This document shows, in pieces, positions 52,611 to 61,514 of a stretch of DNA of 64,000 nt; within the stretch, counting starts at the first letter, position 1; each line of letters opens with the position of its first letter. The notes below the pieces were generated by a model. The model was not told the DNA's origin. It did no database searches and saw only the letters and a list, made by a program, of their open reading frames with translations. Made by a program: the position numbers and the translations under genes. The DNA lies in the NCBI RefSeq assembly GCF_905175375.1, contig NZ_CAJIMS010000001.1, positions 1,984,001 to 2,048,000 of the forward strand, in the 5' to 3' direction. The stretch comes from Chryseobacterium aquaeductus (GTDB taxonomy: Bacteria; Bacteroidota; Bacteroidia; Flavobacteriales; Weeksellaceae).

Positions 52611-53213
52611 TTACGGTTTCTTTTTGCTGCTTTTTAGGCTTTTTTTTTCCTCTATAAATTTTGAAACTAAGGATTTCGGCGAAACGTTTTCTTCAGCATC
52701 ATACTTTTCTTCAGCAAATTTATCTTTGTGCTTTATTAAAAGCCATGCATTGTTTTCAGCATTTTTCATTTTGACTAATGCAAATTCACCTTTTAATTTT
52801 TTTCCGTGTAGAATAAATTTTAATGAACCATCTTTCAGTTCCTTCAGCAATTCTTTTTCATCTGAAAGCTTACTTGTATCATCCAACGGTTCGTAAGTTC
52901 CGCTGTCCCATATTTCTACTTGTCCGGCTCCGTAATTTCCTTCGGGAATATTTCCTTCAAAATCTTTATAATCATAAGGATGATCTTCTACCATCATGGC
53001 AAGACGCTTATCTTCAGGATTTAAAGACGGACCTTTCGGTACCGCCCAACTCTTCAAAACACCATCCATCTCCAGTCTAAAATCGTAATGAAGTCTTGAC
53101 GCAGCATGTCTCTGAATCACAAAAATCAGTTTGTCTTCACTTTTTTTTGTTTTTCCCTTGGGTTCGGTGGTTTTATCGAACTTTCTCTTTTCGTTATAAT
53201 CTTTAAGTGCCAT
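52611..53213 (-). CDS. ligD: DNA ligase D, 3'-phosphoesterase part (split)
   Basis: A 200-residue protein with the LigD phosphoesterase domain: 'FVIQRHAASRLHYDFRLEMDGVLKSWAVPKGPS', 'VEDHPYDYKDFEGNIPEGNYGAG' and the ending 'AWLLIKHKD', the residues that bind and cut 3'-phosphates and ribonucleotides. Usually this is the N-terminal domain of the same LigD. Here it ends 13 codons past an A9 run (plus-strand 52640-52648), after which the -1 frame carries the ligase. Adjacent to Ku (2-bp gap). Confidence 0.9.
   Translation of the reverse strand: MALKDYNEKRKFDKTTEPKGKTKKSEDKLIFVIQRHAASRLHYDFRLEMDGVLKSWAVPKGPSLNPEDKRLAMMVEDHPYDYKDFEGNIPEGNYGAGQVEIWDSGTYEPLDDTSKLSDEKELLKELKDGSLKFILHGKKLKGEFALVKMKNAENNAWLLIKHKDKFAEEKYDAEENVSPKSLVSKFIEEKKSLKSSKKKP
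52640..52648 (-). other. A9 run where ligD is split
   Basis: Nine T on the plus strand, nine A on the coding strand. In the phosphoesterase frame the codons read GAA-AAA-AAA-AGC, which contains the heptamer A-AAA-AAA in the correct phase for a -1 slip into the ligase frame. Confidence 0.8.
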
Positions 53214-53215
53214 GA

Positions 53216-54001
53216 TTATGAAGCATTTTTAGATTTCGGGGTTTGTAAACTGGCTTTTAGCTGTGCCATCAAATCGATTACCTTACCTTGTTTTGCAGGT
53301 TCTGATTTTTTGACTTTAACCGATTTTCCTTTTGCTTTTTTCTTAATGATTTTAAGCAATTCTTCGGAATACGTATTTTTGTAAAATGTGGGATCAAATG
53401 GTTCTGAAAGTTGCTCTATAAGATTTTTTGCCATCTTCAGTTCAGCTGGCTTCGGTGCTTTTTTAGCAGGAATTTTTAGATCTTTATAATCTCTAATTTC
53501 CTGATCAAATCGTAACCGATTCAAAACTAAAACATCGTCATTGTACGGACGAATCATCCCAATTGCTTCGGTATCTCGCAAAACAAAAGTTCCGATGCCA
53601 ACCATTTTGGTTTGTTGCAAAGCTTTAATTAAAAGTCTGTAAGCGTTTTCGCCATTTTTTTGTGGCTCAAGAAAATAGGGAGTTTCGAAATAAACAGAAT
53701 CAACTTCAACTTCTTTCACAAAATGTTCTATAGAAAGAATTTTTGTTTTCTCAGGACTTGCAGCTTCGTAATCTTCATCTTCGAGAACGACATATTTATC
53801 ATCCATCAGATAACCTTTTACAATATTTGCCCACTCTACTTCCTTGCCTGTTTTTTCGTTGACTCTTTTGAATTTAATATTAGAAAAATCAGATTTGTCC
53901 AGCATATCAAGATCCAGTTTGCTGGTTTCTGTCGCAGAATAAATCTTCACAGGAATATTGACTAAGCCAAAACCAATGGCACCGTTCCAAATTGCTTTCA
54001 T
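53216..54001 (-). CDS. ku: Ku DNA end-binding protein
   Basis: A 261-residue Ku protein; the start is the ATG at 54001 (MKAIWNGAIGFGLVNIPV, the invariant family N-terminus). Core strands include 'YSATETSKLDLDMLDKSDFSNIKFKRVNEKTGKEVEW' and 'YFLEPQKNGENAYRLLIKAL', with the basic C-terminus 'KAKGKSVKVKKSEPAK'. A homodimer that binds DNA ends and recruits LigD. Gene order Ku-PE-LIG/POL on one strand with 2-bp spacing. Confidence 0.95.
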   Translation of the reverse strand: MKAIWNGAIGFGLVNIPVKIYSATETSKLDLDMLDKSDFSNIKFKRVNEKTGKEVEWANIVKGYLMDDKYVVLEDEDYEAASPEKTKILSIEHFVKEVEVDSVYFETPYFLEPQKNGENAYRLLIKALQQTKMVGIGTFVLRDTEAIGMIRPYNDDVLVLNRLRFDQEIRDYKDLKIPAKKAPKPAELKMAKNLIEQLSEPFDPTFYKNTYSEELLKIIKKKAKGKSVKVKKSEPAKQGKVIDLMAQLKASLQTPKSKNAS

Positions 54002-54061
54002 TGTCTTACTTTTTATTAAAACTTGCAATGATTGTGCCGTGGAGATTTTAAAACTGATTTA

Positions 54062-54607
54062 TTAAACTTCTTTAAACTTTGATTTGTTCTCTAAATAAAG
54101 TATGGTTTTTGTGAGGTTATCTTCATCAATATTATCTTTATCCAAAATAAAATTCATAACTGAAGATGCGGTAATATAAAGATATTTATCATCTAAAATA
54201 CAGTAAGTAATTTCTTGCCAAATGAATTTGTACTCTGCTCTGTAGTTTTTAAAAGAGAAATGAGTTGGTGTAAATTCCCAAATTACATCTTTCGAATTTG
54301 CTCTGAGGTTTGTAATTTCACGATCAATTTCACTGAAAAAATCTTTTTTGTGTTTTTTGTAGTCAGCAAGAGAACTGAAATAATAAGAATAAACTGCAAT
54401 AGAAAATCCCAAAAAGAAGGCGGCATAGATATAGCCTCCTAGGAAAAATGCTATAACTCCAAATACTGTAAATGTGATTCCGTAAAAAAGATTTTTTGTA
54501 TTTTTCTTCAAACTATTTTCCCATAGTCTTTTATATTCATACCGATTGATCTGTTGTAAAATTTCGCCGGAGTTTGGGGTATTGTAGGTAAGAATTTCTT
54601 CGTTCAT
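54062..54607 (-). CDS. YcxB-like membrane protein
   Basis: A 181-residue protein with two close membrane segments (~43-58 and 62-82) and a C-terminal domain with 'FSFKNYRAEYKFIWQEITYCI', as in YcxB. Its overall plan matches the protein at 50085, at the other end of the Ku/LigD locus. A role in end joining is not established. Confidence 0.7.
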   Translation of the reverse strand: MNEEILTYNTPNSGEILQQINRYEYKRLWENSLKKNTKNLFYGITFTVFGVIAFFLGGYIYAAFFLGFSIAVYSYYFSSLADYKKHKKDFFSEIDREITNLRANSKDVIWEFTPTHFSFKNYRAEYKFIWQEITYCILDDKYLYITASSVMNFILDKDNIDEDNLTKTILYLENKSKFKEV

Positions 54608-54621
54608 AGTTTAGAATTAAA

Positions 54622-54650
54622 TAAAAAAAGCGGAGAAAAAATCTCCGCTT
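54622..54650 (-). terminator. Terminator of aspS
   Basis: AAGCGGAGA / TCTCCGCTT stem with a 5-base loop and a U run on the minus strand, just past the aspS stop. Confidence 0.8.
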
Positions 54651-54655
54651 CTAAT

Positions 54656-56410
54656 TTATGCTTTTAAATTCAATTTCAATTCCAATTCATCTAATTGCTC
54701 ATTGGCAATCGAAGCCGGAGCATCAATCATCACATCTCGTCCTGAATTATTTTTAGGGAATGCGATATAATCTCTGATCACTTCGTTTCCGTCAAGAATG
54801 GCTACCAAACGGTCAAATCCGAAAGCCAAACCACCATGAGGCGGAGCTCCATATTTGAAAGCATTCATTAAGAATCCGAATTGCGCTTCAGCTTCTTCTT
54901 TTGTAAATCCTAAAAGATCAAACATTTTAGATTGAAGATCTCTGTCGAAAATTCTGATAGATCCACCGCCGATCTCGTTCCCGTTCAATACCATATCGTA
55001 TGCGTTGGCTCTGGCTTTTCCGGGATCTGTTTCCAATAAATGAATGTCTTCAGTTTTTGGAGAGGTGAAAGGGTGGTGCATTGCATGGTAACGTCCGCTT
55101 TCTTCGTCAAATTCCAATAATGGGAAATCTACAACCCAAAGTGGCGCAAATACGTCTCCTTTTCTTAATCCCAAACGGTTTCCAAGTTCCATTCTCAACG
55201 CAGAAAGCTGAGTTCTTACTTTGTGCTCGTTTCCTGAAAGAATCAACATTAAATCGCCTTCTTTCGCTCCGAATTTCTCGATGATTTTCGCTAAATCTTC
55301 TTCGTTGTAGAATTTATTCACCGAAGAAGTCTTCACACCATCATTTTGGAATTTAGCCCAAATCAATCCTGTGGCTCCAATTTGTGGACGTTTTACCCAA
55401 TCAACAAGCTCATCGATTTGTTTTCTCGTGTAATCTGCGCAGCCTTCAACATTAATTCCGACAACCAATTCTGCGTCGTCAAATATTTTAAAATCTTTTC
55501 CTTTTACTAATTCATTCAATTCAACGAATTCCATTCCGAAACGGATGTCCGGTTTGTCGTTTCCATACTTCTGCATGGCTTCAGCAAACGTCATTCTTGG
55601 AAAATTTCCAAATTCCTGACCGGTAATATCTTTAATCAGGGTTTTTGTCATTCCTTCAAAAACATTCATTACATCTTCCTGATCTACAAATGCCATTTCG
55701 CAATCGATTTGTGTAAATTCCGGCTGTCTGTCGGCTCTCAAATCTTCATCACGGAAGCATTTAACGATCTGAAAATATTTATCCATTCCGCCAACCATCA
55801 ACAATTGTTTGAAGGTTTGTGGAGATTGTGGTAATGCGTAAAACTGTCCGGGATTCATTCTGCTTGGTACTACGAAATCTCTCGCTCCTTCCGGAGTTGA
55901 TTTGATTAAAACAGGAGTTTCAACCTCAATAAAACCTTCGTCCGAAAGATAATTTCTCACTTTCTGCGACATTTTGTGACGGAAAATTAGTTTGTCTCTT
56001 ACCGGAGCTCTCCTGATGTCGAGATAACGGTACTTCATTCTCAATTCTTCACCACCATCCGTTTCGTCTTCAATCGTGAAAGGCGGCAGCTGAGATTCGT
56101 TAAGAACAATTAATTTTTCAACTAAAATTTCAATTTCTCCTGTTGGAATATTTGGGTTTTTGCTTACTCTTTCAATGACTTTTCCTGTAACCTGAATTAC
56201 AAATTCTCGTCCCAGTTTTTTTGCATTTTCCATCAGTTCCGCTGAAGAACGGTCTTGGTCGAAAACCAACTGAGTAATTCCGTAACGATCCCGAAGATCT
56301 ATCCAAATCATAAATCCTTTATCACGAATGGTTTGTACCCATCCTGAAAGTGTAACTTCTTCATTAAGATTTTCCAGAGACAATTCTCCGTTGGTGTGCG
56401 ATCGAAACAT
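54656..56410 (-). CDS. aspS: Aspartyl-tRNA synthetase
   Basis: The bacterial-type (discriminating) enzyme, 584 residues: OB-fold N-terminal anticodon domain ('[24 protein letters not shown]'), class II core with motif 2 [19 protein letters not shown], the bacterial GAD insertion (~300-410) and motif 3 [13 protein letters not shown] near 540. A -7 element lies upstream. The leader contains short repeated TTAGATATTAGA-type units of no known role. Confidence 0.96.
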   Translation of the reverse strand: MFRSHTNGELSLENLNEEVTLSGWVQTIRDKGFMIWIDLRDRYGITQLVFDQDRSSAELMENAKKLGREFVIQVTGKVIERVSKNPNIPTGEIEILVEKLIVLNESQLPPFTIEDETDGGEELRMKYRYLDIRRAPVRDKLIFRHKMSQKVRNYLSDEGFIEVETPVLIKSTPEGARDFVVPSRMNPGQFYALPQSPQTFKQLLMVGGMDKYFQIVKCFRDEDLRADRQPEFTQIDCEMAFVDQEDVMNVFEGMTKTLIKDITGQEFGNFPRMTFAEAMQKYGNDKPDIRFGMEFVELNELVKGKDFKIFDDAELVVGINVEGCADYTRKQIDELVDWVKRPQIGATGLIWAKFQNDGVKTSSVNKFYNEEDLAKIIEKFGAKEGDLMLILSGNEHKVRTQLSALRMELGNRLGLRKGDVFAPLWVVDFPLLEFDEESGRYHAMHHPFTSPKTEDIHLLETDPGKARANAYDMVLNGNEIGGGSIRIFDRDLQSKMFDLLGFTKEEAEAQFGFLMNAFKYGAPPHGGLAFGFDRLVAILDGNEVIRDYIAFPKNNSGRDVMIDAPASIANEQLDELELKLNLKA

Positions 56411-56473
56411 TTTTTTTAGATGTTAGATATTAGACTTTAGATATTAGACATTCAAGCGCCTAATTTTCGTTGG

Positions 56474-56481
56474 CAAAGATA
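56474..56481 (-). promoter_or_regulatory. -7 element of aspS
   Basis: TATCTTTG followed by CC on the minus strand, 63 bp before the ATG. Confidence 0.5.
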
Positions 56482-56502
56482 AGATTTTTGCAGGGTTTAA
56501 AT

Positions 56503-56528
56503 AAAAAAACTTCCCGAGAGAAGTTTTT
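56503..56528 (-). terminator. Terminator of the ankyrin gene
   Basis: AAAAACTTC / GAAGTTTTT stem with a 6-base loop and a U run on the minus strand, 20 bp past the stop. Confidence 0.75.
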
Positions 56529-56548
56529 ATAATGGTATGAGAGATTTA

Positions 56549-56986
56549 TTATTTAAGAATAGCAGTAAGATTTGCTTTCTCATATTTTACTGCAAAATCC
56601 TTAGCAGTTTCTCCGTTTGCATTTTTCAAATTTTTGTCTGCCCCTTTTTTCAATAGAGATTGAGCCAAATCTGCCTTTCCGTATCGCGCAGCAACCATAA
56701 GAGGAGATTGGTTATTACAAATTCTGTTTACATCAGTAGTATTACTAAGTAAAAAATTGAAAATATTTTTTCTTTCATATTTTACACTAAATGCAAGAAG
56801 ATCATAAGAATTTTCTTTGATAGCAAAACATTTATTAAAATCTTCTTTTTTAAATACTTTTTTAAATTCCTGAAGATTATCAGTTTGGAAAATTCTCATT
56901 TGATTGCCAGACATTTCCTGTGCCAACAAACCATTTCCAAAAATTGAGATTGCAATAAGCAATGTAGCTGATATAATTTTTTTCAT
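56549..56986 (-). CDS. Small exported ankyrin-repeat protein
   Basis: A 145-residue protein with a signal peptide (MKKIISATLLIAISIFGNGLLA, cut before QEMSG). It carries two to three ankyrin repeats: 'YDLLAFSVKYERKNIFNFLLSNTTDVN', 'SPLMVAARYGKADLAQSLLKKGADKNLK' and 'ANGETAKDFAVKYEKANLTAIL'. It probably binds a partner protein in the periplasm. Single gene with a -7 element TAGATTTG at 57015-57022. Confidence 0.88.
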   Translation of the reverse strand: MKKIISATLLIAISIFGNGLLAQEMSGNQMRIFQTDNLQEFKKVFKKEDFNKCFAIKENSYDLLAFSVKYERKNIFNFLLSNTTDVNRICNNQSPLMVAARYGKADLAQSLLKKGADKNLKNANGETAKDFAVKYEKANLTAILK

Positions 56987-57014
56987 GAGTAGATATTTAA
57001 ATTCTAATAATATA

Positions 57015-57022
57015 CAAATCTA
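57015..57022 (-). promoter_or_regulatory. -7 element of the ankyrin gene
   Basis: TAGATTTG on the minus strand, 28 bp before the ATG at 56986. Confidence 0.45.
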
Positions 57023-57202
57023 TATATTTTTTTTGATACAGTAAATTAATTAGTTACCGATTTAACAGTCTTGTTAAAGTTTTTGCAAAATTAATACTTA
57101 TAATATTGAAAAACTTTTGGCTGAGAAACTAAAGTTTTTAATAACATCAAAAATTTGGTATTCATGACTTTTCCTTTTTTTTAAACTAATTCTTTGAAAT
57201 TG

Positions 57203-57210
57203 TATTTTTG
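57203..57210 (+). promoter_or_regulatory. -7 element of the MATE gene
   Basis: TATTTTTG followed by C, 18 bp before the ATG at 57229. Confidence 0.5.
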
Positions 57211-57228
57211 CAACGAATAAGATTTTAA

Positions 57229-58623
57229 ATGAAAAAATATTTTACATTTTTAAAAAAAGCATTTAGCGAAGAAGAAACCGATTATACCAAAATCAGTATA
57301 AGAAGTGCTGTTCTTCTATTAGCGATTCCGATGATGCTGGAAATGGCGATGGAATCTGTTTTTGCATTGGTAGATCTTTATTTTGTCGGGCATCTTAAAG
57401 AAAGCGGATATGCGATTCAGACGGTGGGTTTGACGGAATCTATTCTCACCATCATCTACTCCATAGCCATCGGAATGAGCATGGCGGCTACAGCGGTTGT
57501 AGCAAGAAGAATTGGTGAAAAAAATCCTGAGCAGGCATCCAAAAGTGCGGCGCAGGTGATTTCGGTTTCCTTTGTGATTACATCAATTTTAAGTCTCTTT
57601 GGAGTTATATATGCTCAGGAACTTTTAATTTTAATGGGTTCAAAACCTGAAGCTGCAGTTTATGGTAAAGATTTTACCAGAATTATGATGGGAAGCAGTG
57701 TGATCATTATGCTTTTATTTTTGATCAACGGAATTTTCCGAGGAGCAGGAAATGCAGCAATTGCTATGAAAAGTTTATGGATTGCTAATATTGCGAACAT
57801 TATTCTGTGCCCGATTTTAATAAGAGGTTTCGGACCCATTCCGACTATGGGATTAACGGGAGCTGCAGTGGCAACAACTATTGGAAGAAGTACTGGTGTT
57901 CTTTACCAACTGTATCATATTTTTATTGCGGACTCTCAGGTAAGGATCAAAATCAGCTATTTTAAACCAGACTTTAAATTGATTACATCCATCGTTAAAA
58001 TTGCTATGCCCGGAATATTTCAGTTTGTGATTGCATCTTGCAGCTGGATTTTTCTGGCTCAACTTGTCGCAACAACCGGAGGCGAAAATGCTTCTGCAGG
58101 TTATCAGACTGCTTTGCGACTGATGATGTTTTTCATGCTTCCGGCGTGGGGTCTCAGCAATGCCGCATCCACTTTGGTTGGACAAAATATGGGCGCTGGC
58201 GAAATGCTGCGTGCAGAAGAATCGGTTATGAAAACAGTAAAATACAATGTCATTTTTATGCTTGTGTTGAGCCTGATTTTTTTGTTGCTCGGTGATTTTC
58301 TTGTAGGATTTTTTACAGAACAAACAGAAATTAAAAGTATTGCTAAAAATGCTCTTCACATTATGAGCGTTGGTTTTGTATTCTATGGAATCGGGATGGT
58401 AACCATCAATGCATTCAACGGTGCCGGGGATACATGGACGCCGACTTGGCTCAATTTTTTCGGTTTTTGGATGTTTCAGATTCCTTTGGCTTATATACTT
58501 TCAAAATATTTTGAAATGGGTCCGAAAGGTGTTTTTATCTCGATTCCGGTCGCAGAAACATTCATCACCATTGTTGCTTTTATTTTATTTAAAAAAGGCA
58601 AATGGAAACTTATAAAAGTATAG
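57229..58623 (+). CDS. MATE-family efflux transporter
   Basis: A 464-residue polytopic protein with about 12 membrane helices in two MatE halves (~28-190 and ~255-415). Landmarks: 'AIPMMLEMAMESVFALVDLYFVGHL' at the start, 'GNAAIAMKSLWIANIANIILCPIL', 'AAVATTIGRSTGVLY' and 'NAFNGAGDTWTPTWLNFFGFW'. It probably exports drugs or cationic metabolites by Na+ or H+ antiport; the substrate is unknown. Confidence 0.93.
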   Translation: MKKYFTFLKKAFSEEETDYTKISIRSAVLLLAIPMMLEMAMESVFALVDLYFVGHLKESGYAIQTVGLTESILTIIYSIAIGMSMAATAVVARRIGEKNPEQASKSAAQVISVSFVITSILSLFGVIYAQELLILMGSKPEAAVYGKDFTRIMMGSSVIIMLLFLINGIFRGAGNAAIAMKSLWIANIANIILCPILIRGFGPIPTMGLTGAAVATTIGRSTGVLYQLYHIFIADSQVRIKISYFKPDFKLITSIVKIAMPGIFQFVIASCSWIFLAQLVATTGGENASAGYQTALRLMMFFMLPAWGLSNAASTLVGQNMGAGEMLRAEESVMKTVKYNVIFMLVLSLIFLLLGDFLVGFFTEQTEIKSIAKNALHIMSVGFVFYGIGMVTINAFNGAGDTWTPTWLNFFGFWMFQIPLAYILSKYFEMGPKGVFISIPVAETFITIVAFILFKKGKWKLIKV

Positions 58624-58715
58624 ACAATTAAAATTATAAATTTTAACAGATTGATTTTTTGTTTTTCTTAATGTTAATGTGTAACTTGTGAAGAAACAAA
58701 CAAATTATTATCATT

Positions 58716-58832
58716 ATGGGAAAAGGAGATAGAAAATCTAGAAAAGGAAAAATTATCTTAGGAAGCTACGGAAAGAAAAGACCGAGAAAAGCTTCAAAGT
58801 CTTATCCGGCTACTGAAAAAGCAAAGGACTAA
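58716..58832 (+). CDS. 30S ribosomal protein bTHX
   Basis: A 38-codon gene read from the ATG at 58716: MGKGDRKSRKGKIILGSYGKKRPRK followed by a short tail (ASKSYPATEKAKD). The first half is the Thx signature. Bacteroidetes and Thermus carry this very small basic protein in the 30S head. A terminator follows at 58835. Confidence 0.93.
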   Translation: MGKGDRKSRKGKIILGSYGKKRPRKASKSYPATEKAKD

Positions 58833-58834
58833 GC

Positions 58835-58874
58835 AAAAAATGACCGCAGAAATTACTTCTACGGTCATTTTTTT
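58835..58874. terminator. Bidirectional terminator
   Basis: AATGACCG...CGGTCATT stem with one mismatch, flanked by A and T runs, between the bTHX gene and convergent DUF937. Confidence 0.8.
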
Positions 58875-58887
58875 ATTTAGACTTAAA

Positions 58888-59544
58888 TTATTTTCCTCCG
58901 AAAAGTCCTCCAAGCAAACCACCTAAACCACCACTTTGCTGGTTCTGCTGTCCACCGCCACCAAGTACACTTCCTAAAATATCGTTCAAAGGATTTCCTG
59001 ATGATTGCGATTGTCCGCCACCTAAAACGCTTCCCAAAATGTCATTTAATGGGCTCGACTGCTGCTCTTGTGCCTGAGTTTGAGCACCTCCCAAGATTCC
59101 TCCAAGAAGATCACCAAGACCACCAGCTCCTACATTATTTTGTTGCTTTTCTTTCCCGATATAGCCCATGATTACAGGAGCAAGCATCGCTAAGATCGGA
59201 CCGATTTTGTCAATAGAAATACCTGTGTTTTGCGATAATTGGTTTTCTACATTGTTTTTTTGATTTCCAAAAATGTGCGAAAGAATAGATCCTCCCTCAT
59301 CTTGTCTGTTATCAAGCTGCGAAGTATCGTCTAAAATACTTCCGTCATGATCTTTATCCAATGCGTTGTTCAAAGCTTCAGCTTCGTTGGCGTCCTGAGA
59401 TTTATTTCTGAGATAAGAAATGACAAGTGGAGTAGCCACTGCCAATAATGCAATAATTTGGTTTTTGCTGATTCCGAATTTGTTTTCAGCTTGTTCAGCA
59501 ACCTGATTTCCTGTGTTTCCTGTTAAAAGATCTATTAGATTCAT
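58888..59544 (-). CDS. DUF937 protein
   Basis: A 218-residue protein whose N-terminal ~130 residues match the DUF937 pattern: 'AENKFGISKNQIIALLAVATPLVISYL' and 'LSQNTGISIDKIGPILAMLAPVIMGYIG', two copies of one motif. The C-terminal third is low-complexity Gly/Gln/Leu with two copies of 'PLNDILGSVLGGG'. No signal peptide. Function unknown (YidB-like proteins share the domain). Confidence 0.9.
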   Translation of the reverse strand: MNLIDLLTGNTGNQVAEQAENKFGISKNQIIALLAVATPLVISYLRNKSQDANEAEALNNALDKDHDGSILDDTSQLDNRQDEGGSILSHIFGNQKNNVENQLSQNTGISIDKIGPILAMLAPVIMGYIGKEKQQNNVGAGGLGDLLGGILGGAQTQAQEQQSSPLNDILGSVLGGGQSQSSGNPLNDILGSVLGGGGQQNQQSGGLGGLLGGLFGGK

Positions 59545-59579
59545 TTTCTTGTGTTTAAATTTTTTAATTGCTAGAATAT

Positions 59580-59587
59580 CAAAGTTA
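59580..59587 (-). promoter_or_regulatory. -7 element of the DUF937 gene
   Basis: TAACTTTG on the minus strand, 35 bp before the ATG. Confidence 0.45.
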
Positions 59588-59630
59588 TCAAAATTCTTGG
59601 ATTAAAAATTTTTTTAAATTAAAATGAATG

Positions 59631-60890
59631 TTAAAGTTTTCGAATTTCTGAAAGTGGCTGATATTTCAGTCTGAGTTTTATAAATTCTTTTGATTGTTCT
59701 ATTAAAGCCACAACATTATCTTCACATTTTACCTTGTCTAAAGTAAATTCTATGCATCCTATGTTATGAGTAAGCCAAGGAAGCATATAATAAGACAAAC
59801 CACCTTTGTACAATTTTTCCTGATGGAATTTTTTTCCTTGAGGAATTGACGAAACAATATATAGACTCAAAATATATATGAATGGAATCAGTAAAGGAGC
59901 AAATATTAATTTTTTCAAATCATACCTACTACTCAATTGTTTTATTCCCAAAGCAATAAAAACTGTAAAAATTAAATAAAATGAAATGAAAAATACATAA
60001 TTGTCTGAAACCGCATAAAATGTGGCAAAACCAAGTGTAAAAACAGAAGCGATGGAGAAAAATAGAAAGCTCTTTTTGTTATTTTTGAACAAATGAATCA
60101 TTCCAAAAATAGCAAATACAATGAACACATTAAAATTGTAAATCAAAAACAATAGAGATTTTACAACGTCTTTTACGAGATCTGAAAAGCTTTGTTGCAA
60201 AGTATCTTGCACCCAAGGTCCGTCGTTTGATGTGAAAGTATATTTCAATTCAATATTATTAAGATGATTTGTGTAAAACATCAAAGAAAAAATAAAAATA
60301 AAAGAGATGAACGACAAGATAATGCTCCTGCGTTCAGATTTTAATAAATAAAGGAAAACCAAATACGCAGGAATCAGCATAATATTCTGGATATGAACCC
60401 AAAAACTTATACTCAATAAAATACCGACAGCCACAATATGTTTTTGAGAGTTACTCTTCAATGATTTGATGGCATAAATAAAAAAAAGTATGACCCAAAG
60501 AGCGTTAAAGGTGTAAACTTCAACAGTTTCTGCACTGCGCCAAAATGTGAAACCCAAGCCAAAAACGAACACTGAGGTTACAGCAATCCAATTTTCTTCA
60601 ATAAATTCTTTTATCAGATAAAACAGTGCACTTGCTGTAAAAGCCGCAGGAATAATAGACATGAATCGCATGACGGAAACGCTGTCAAAATTTAAAAATT
60701 TTGTAAAAAAGACAGCGGTATTAACGTATAGGAAATGGGCAAGTGGTGTAGCTATGGTTAAAAATTCACGTTTTTCCGCATCAAGAACAAATCCTATACA
60801 GTCTCCAAAAGCTATTTTGGAAAAACTGCCAATGTAGTAAATGAAGAAAAAAACAATAAAAACTAAAATAGCTAAAGTTTTTTTACTCAT
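59631..60890 (-). CDS. Polytopic membrane protein (DUF2723/GT-C-like)
   Basis: A protein of about 419 residues (start at 60890, MSKKTLAILVF, after the stop of the upstream gene) with about 10 membrane helices. The first loop 'FGDCIGFVLDAEKREFLTIATPLAHFL' and 'FTFWRSAETVEVYTFNALWVILF' match the DUF2723 plan of lipid-linked mannosyltransferases, with the acidic loop residue kept. The sugar donor and target are unknown. It lies 4 bp downstream of DUF2480, so co-transcribed. Confidence 0.78.
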   Translation of the reverse strand: MSKKTLAILVFIVFFFIYYIGSFSKIAFGDCIGFVLDAEKREFLTIATPLAHFLYVNTAVFFTKFLNFDSVSVMRFMSIIPAAFTASALFYLIKEFIEENWIAVTSVFVFGLGFTFWRSAETVEVYTFNALWVILFFIYAIKSLKSNSQKHIVAVGILLSISFWVHIQNIMLIPAYLVFLYLLKSERRSIILSFISFIFIFSLMFYTNHLNNIELKYTFTSNDGPWVQDTLQQSFSDLVKDVVKSLLFLIYNFNVFIVFAIFGMIHLFKNNKKSFLFFSIASVFTLGFATFYAVSDNYVFFISFYLIFTVFIALGIKQLSSRYDLKKLIFAPLLIPFIYILSLYIVSSIPQGKKFHQEKLYKGGLSYYMLPWLTHNIGCIEFTLDKVKCEDNVVALIEQSKEFIKLRLKYQPLSEIRKL

Positions 60891-60894
60891 CGAT

Positions 60895-61404
60895 CTAATT
60901 CTTAAAAATAGGAACATTGGAGCAAGCTTCCCCAAACATCAAAGATTTTACGATTGGTTTTAATTGTTCTACCAATTCAATGTAAGCATTTTCAGGAATT
61001 TCCTTATCAGAGCATCCTTTTACCAAAACTCTTTTTCCTTTTAACTCATCAAAATCATGCGTCTGAATGGCGTTATGCATCAAGAGAACTTCCATATCTT
61101 CCTTGTTGCCAAAAATTATTTTTTTGGTAACATCAGTTATTCTTGCAGTAATCAGAAAATACGCCCAAAGCGGAACGATAGCATCTGCAGAATTGTAAAT
61201 GTACACGTAATGGTTTGCATAATCTTCAGGATTCATTGCTGCTACTTTTTCACGGAAGTCTTTTTCTTTCAAGATCATTTCCATGTAAAGAAAGTCTTTC
61301 AGATCAATTCCTGTTCTTATGCCTTTCGGAACGAGATCTGTAAGGTCAAAATTCACCAATCCGCTAGATGCAACTTTATTTTTTATTTCAAATTCTTCTG
61401 ACAT
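60895..61404 (-). CDS. DUF2480 protein
   Basis: A 169-residue cytoplasmic protein of the DUF2480 family: 'NKVASSGLVNFDLTDLVPKGIRTGIDLKDFLYM' at the start and 'RVLVKGCSDKEIPENAYIELVEQL' near the end, followed by 'MFGEACSNVPIFKN' with conserved Cys. The family is mostly Bacteroidetes and has no known function. Promoter -7 element at 61426-61433. Confidence 0.88.
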   Translation of the reverse strand: MSEEFEIKNKVASSGLVNFDLTDLVPKGIRTGIDLKDFLYMEMILKEKDFREKVAAMNPEDYANHYVYIYNSADAIVPLWAYFLITARITDVTKKIIFGNKEDMEVLLMHNAIQTHDFDELKGKRVLVKGCSDKEIPENAYIELVEQLKPIVKSLMFGEACSNVPIFKN

Positions 61405-61414
61405 TTTTTATCAT

Positions 61415-61422
61415 TATCTTTG
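61415..61422 (+). promoter_or_regulatory. -7 element towards lpxB
   Basis: TATCTTTG, 92 bp before the lpxB ATG, back to back with the DUF2480 promoter. Confidence 0.4.
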
Positions 61423-61425
61423 AAG

Positions 61426-61433
61426 CAAATTTA
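61426..61433 (-). promoter_or_regulatory. -7 element of the DUF2480 gene
   Basis: TAAATTTG on the minus strand, 21 bp before the ATG at 61404. Confidence 0.5.
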
Positions 61434-61514
61434 CTCAATTATAATTTGAATTTTTGATGTTTGAAGATGTCATTTCGATAGATAAAATCATTCGTCGTAT
61501 ATCAATTATCATTC

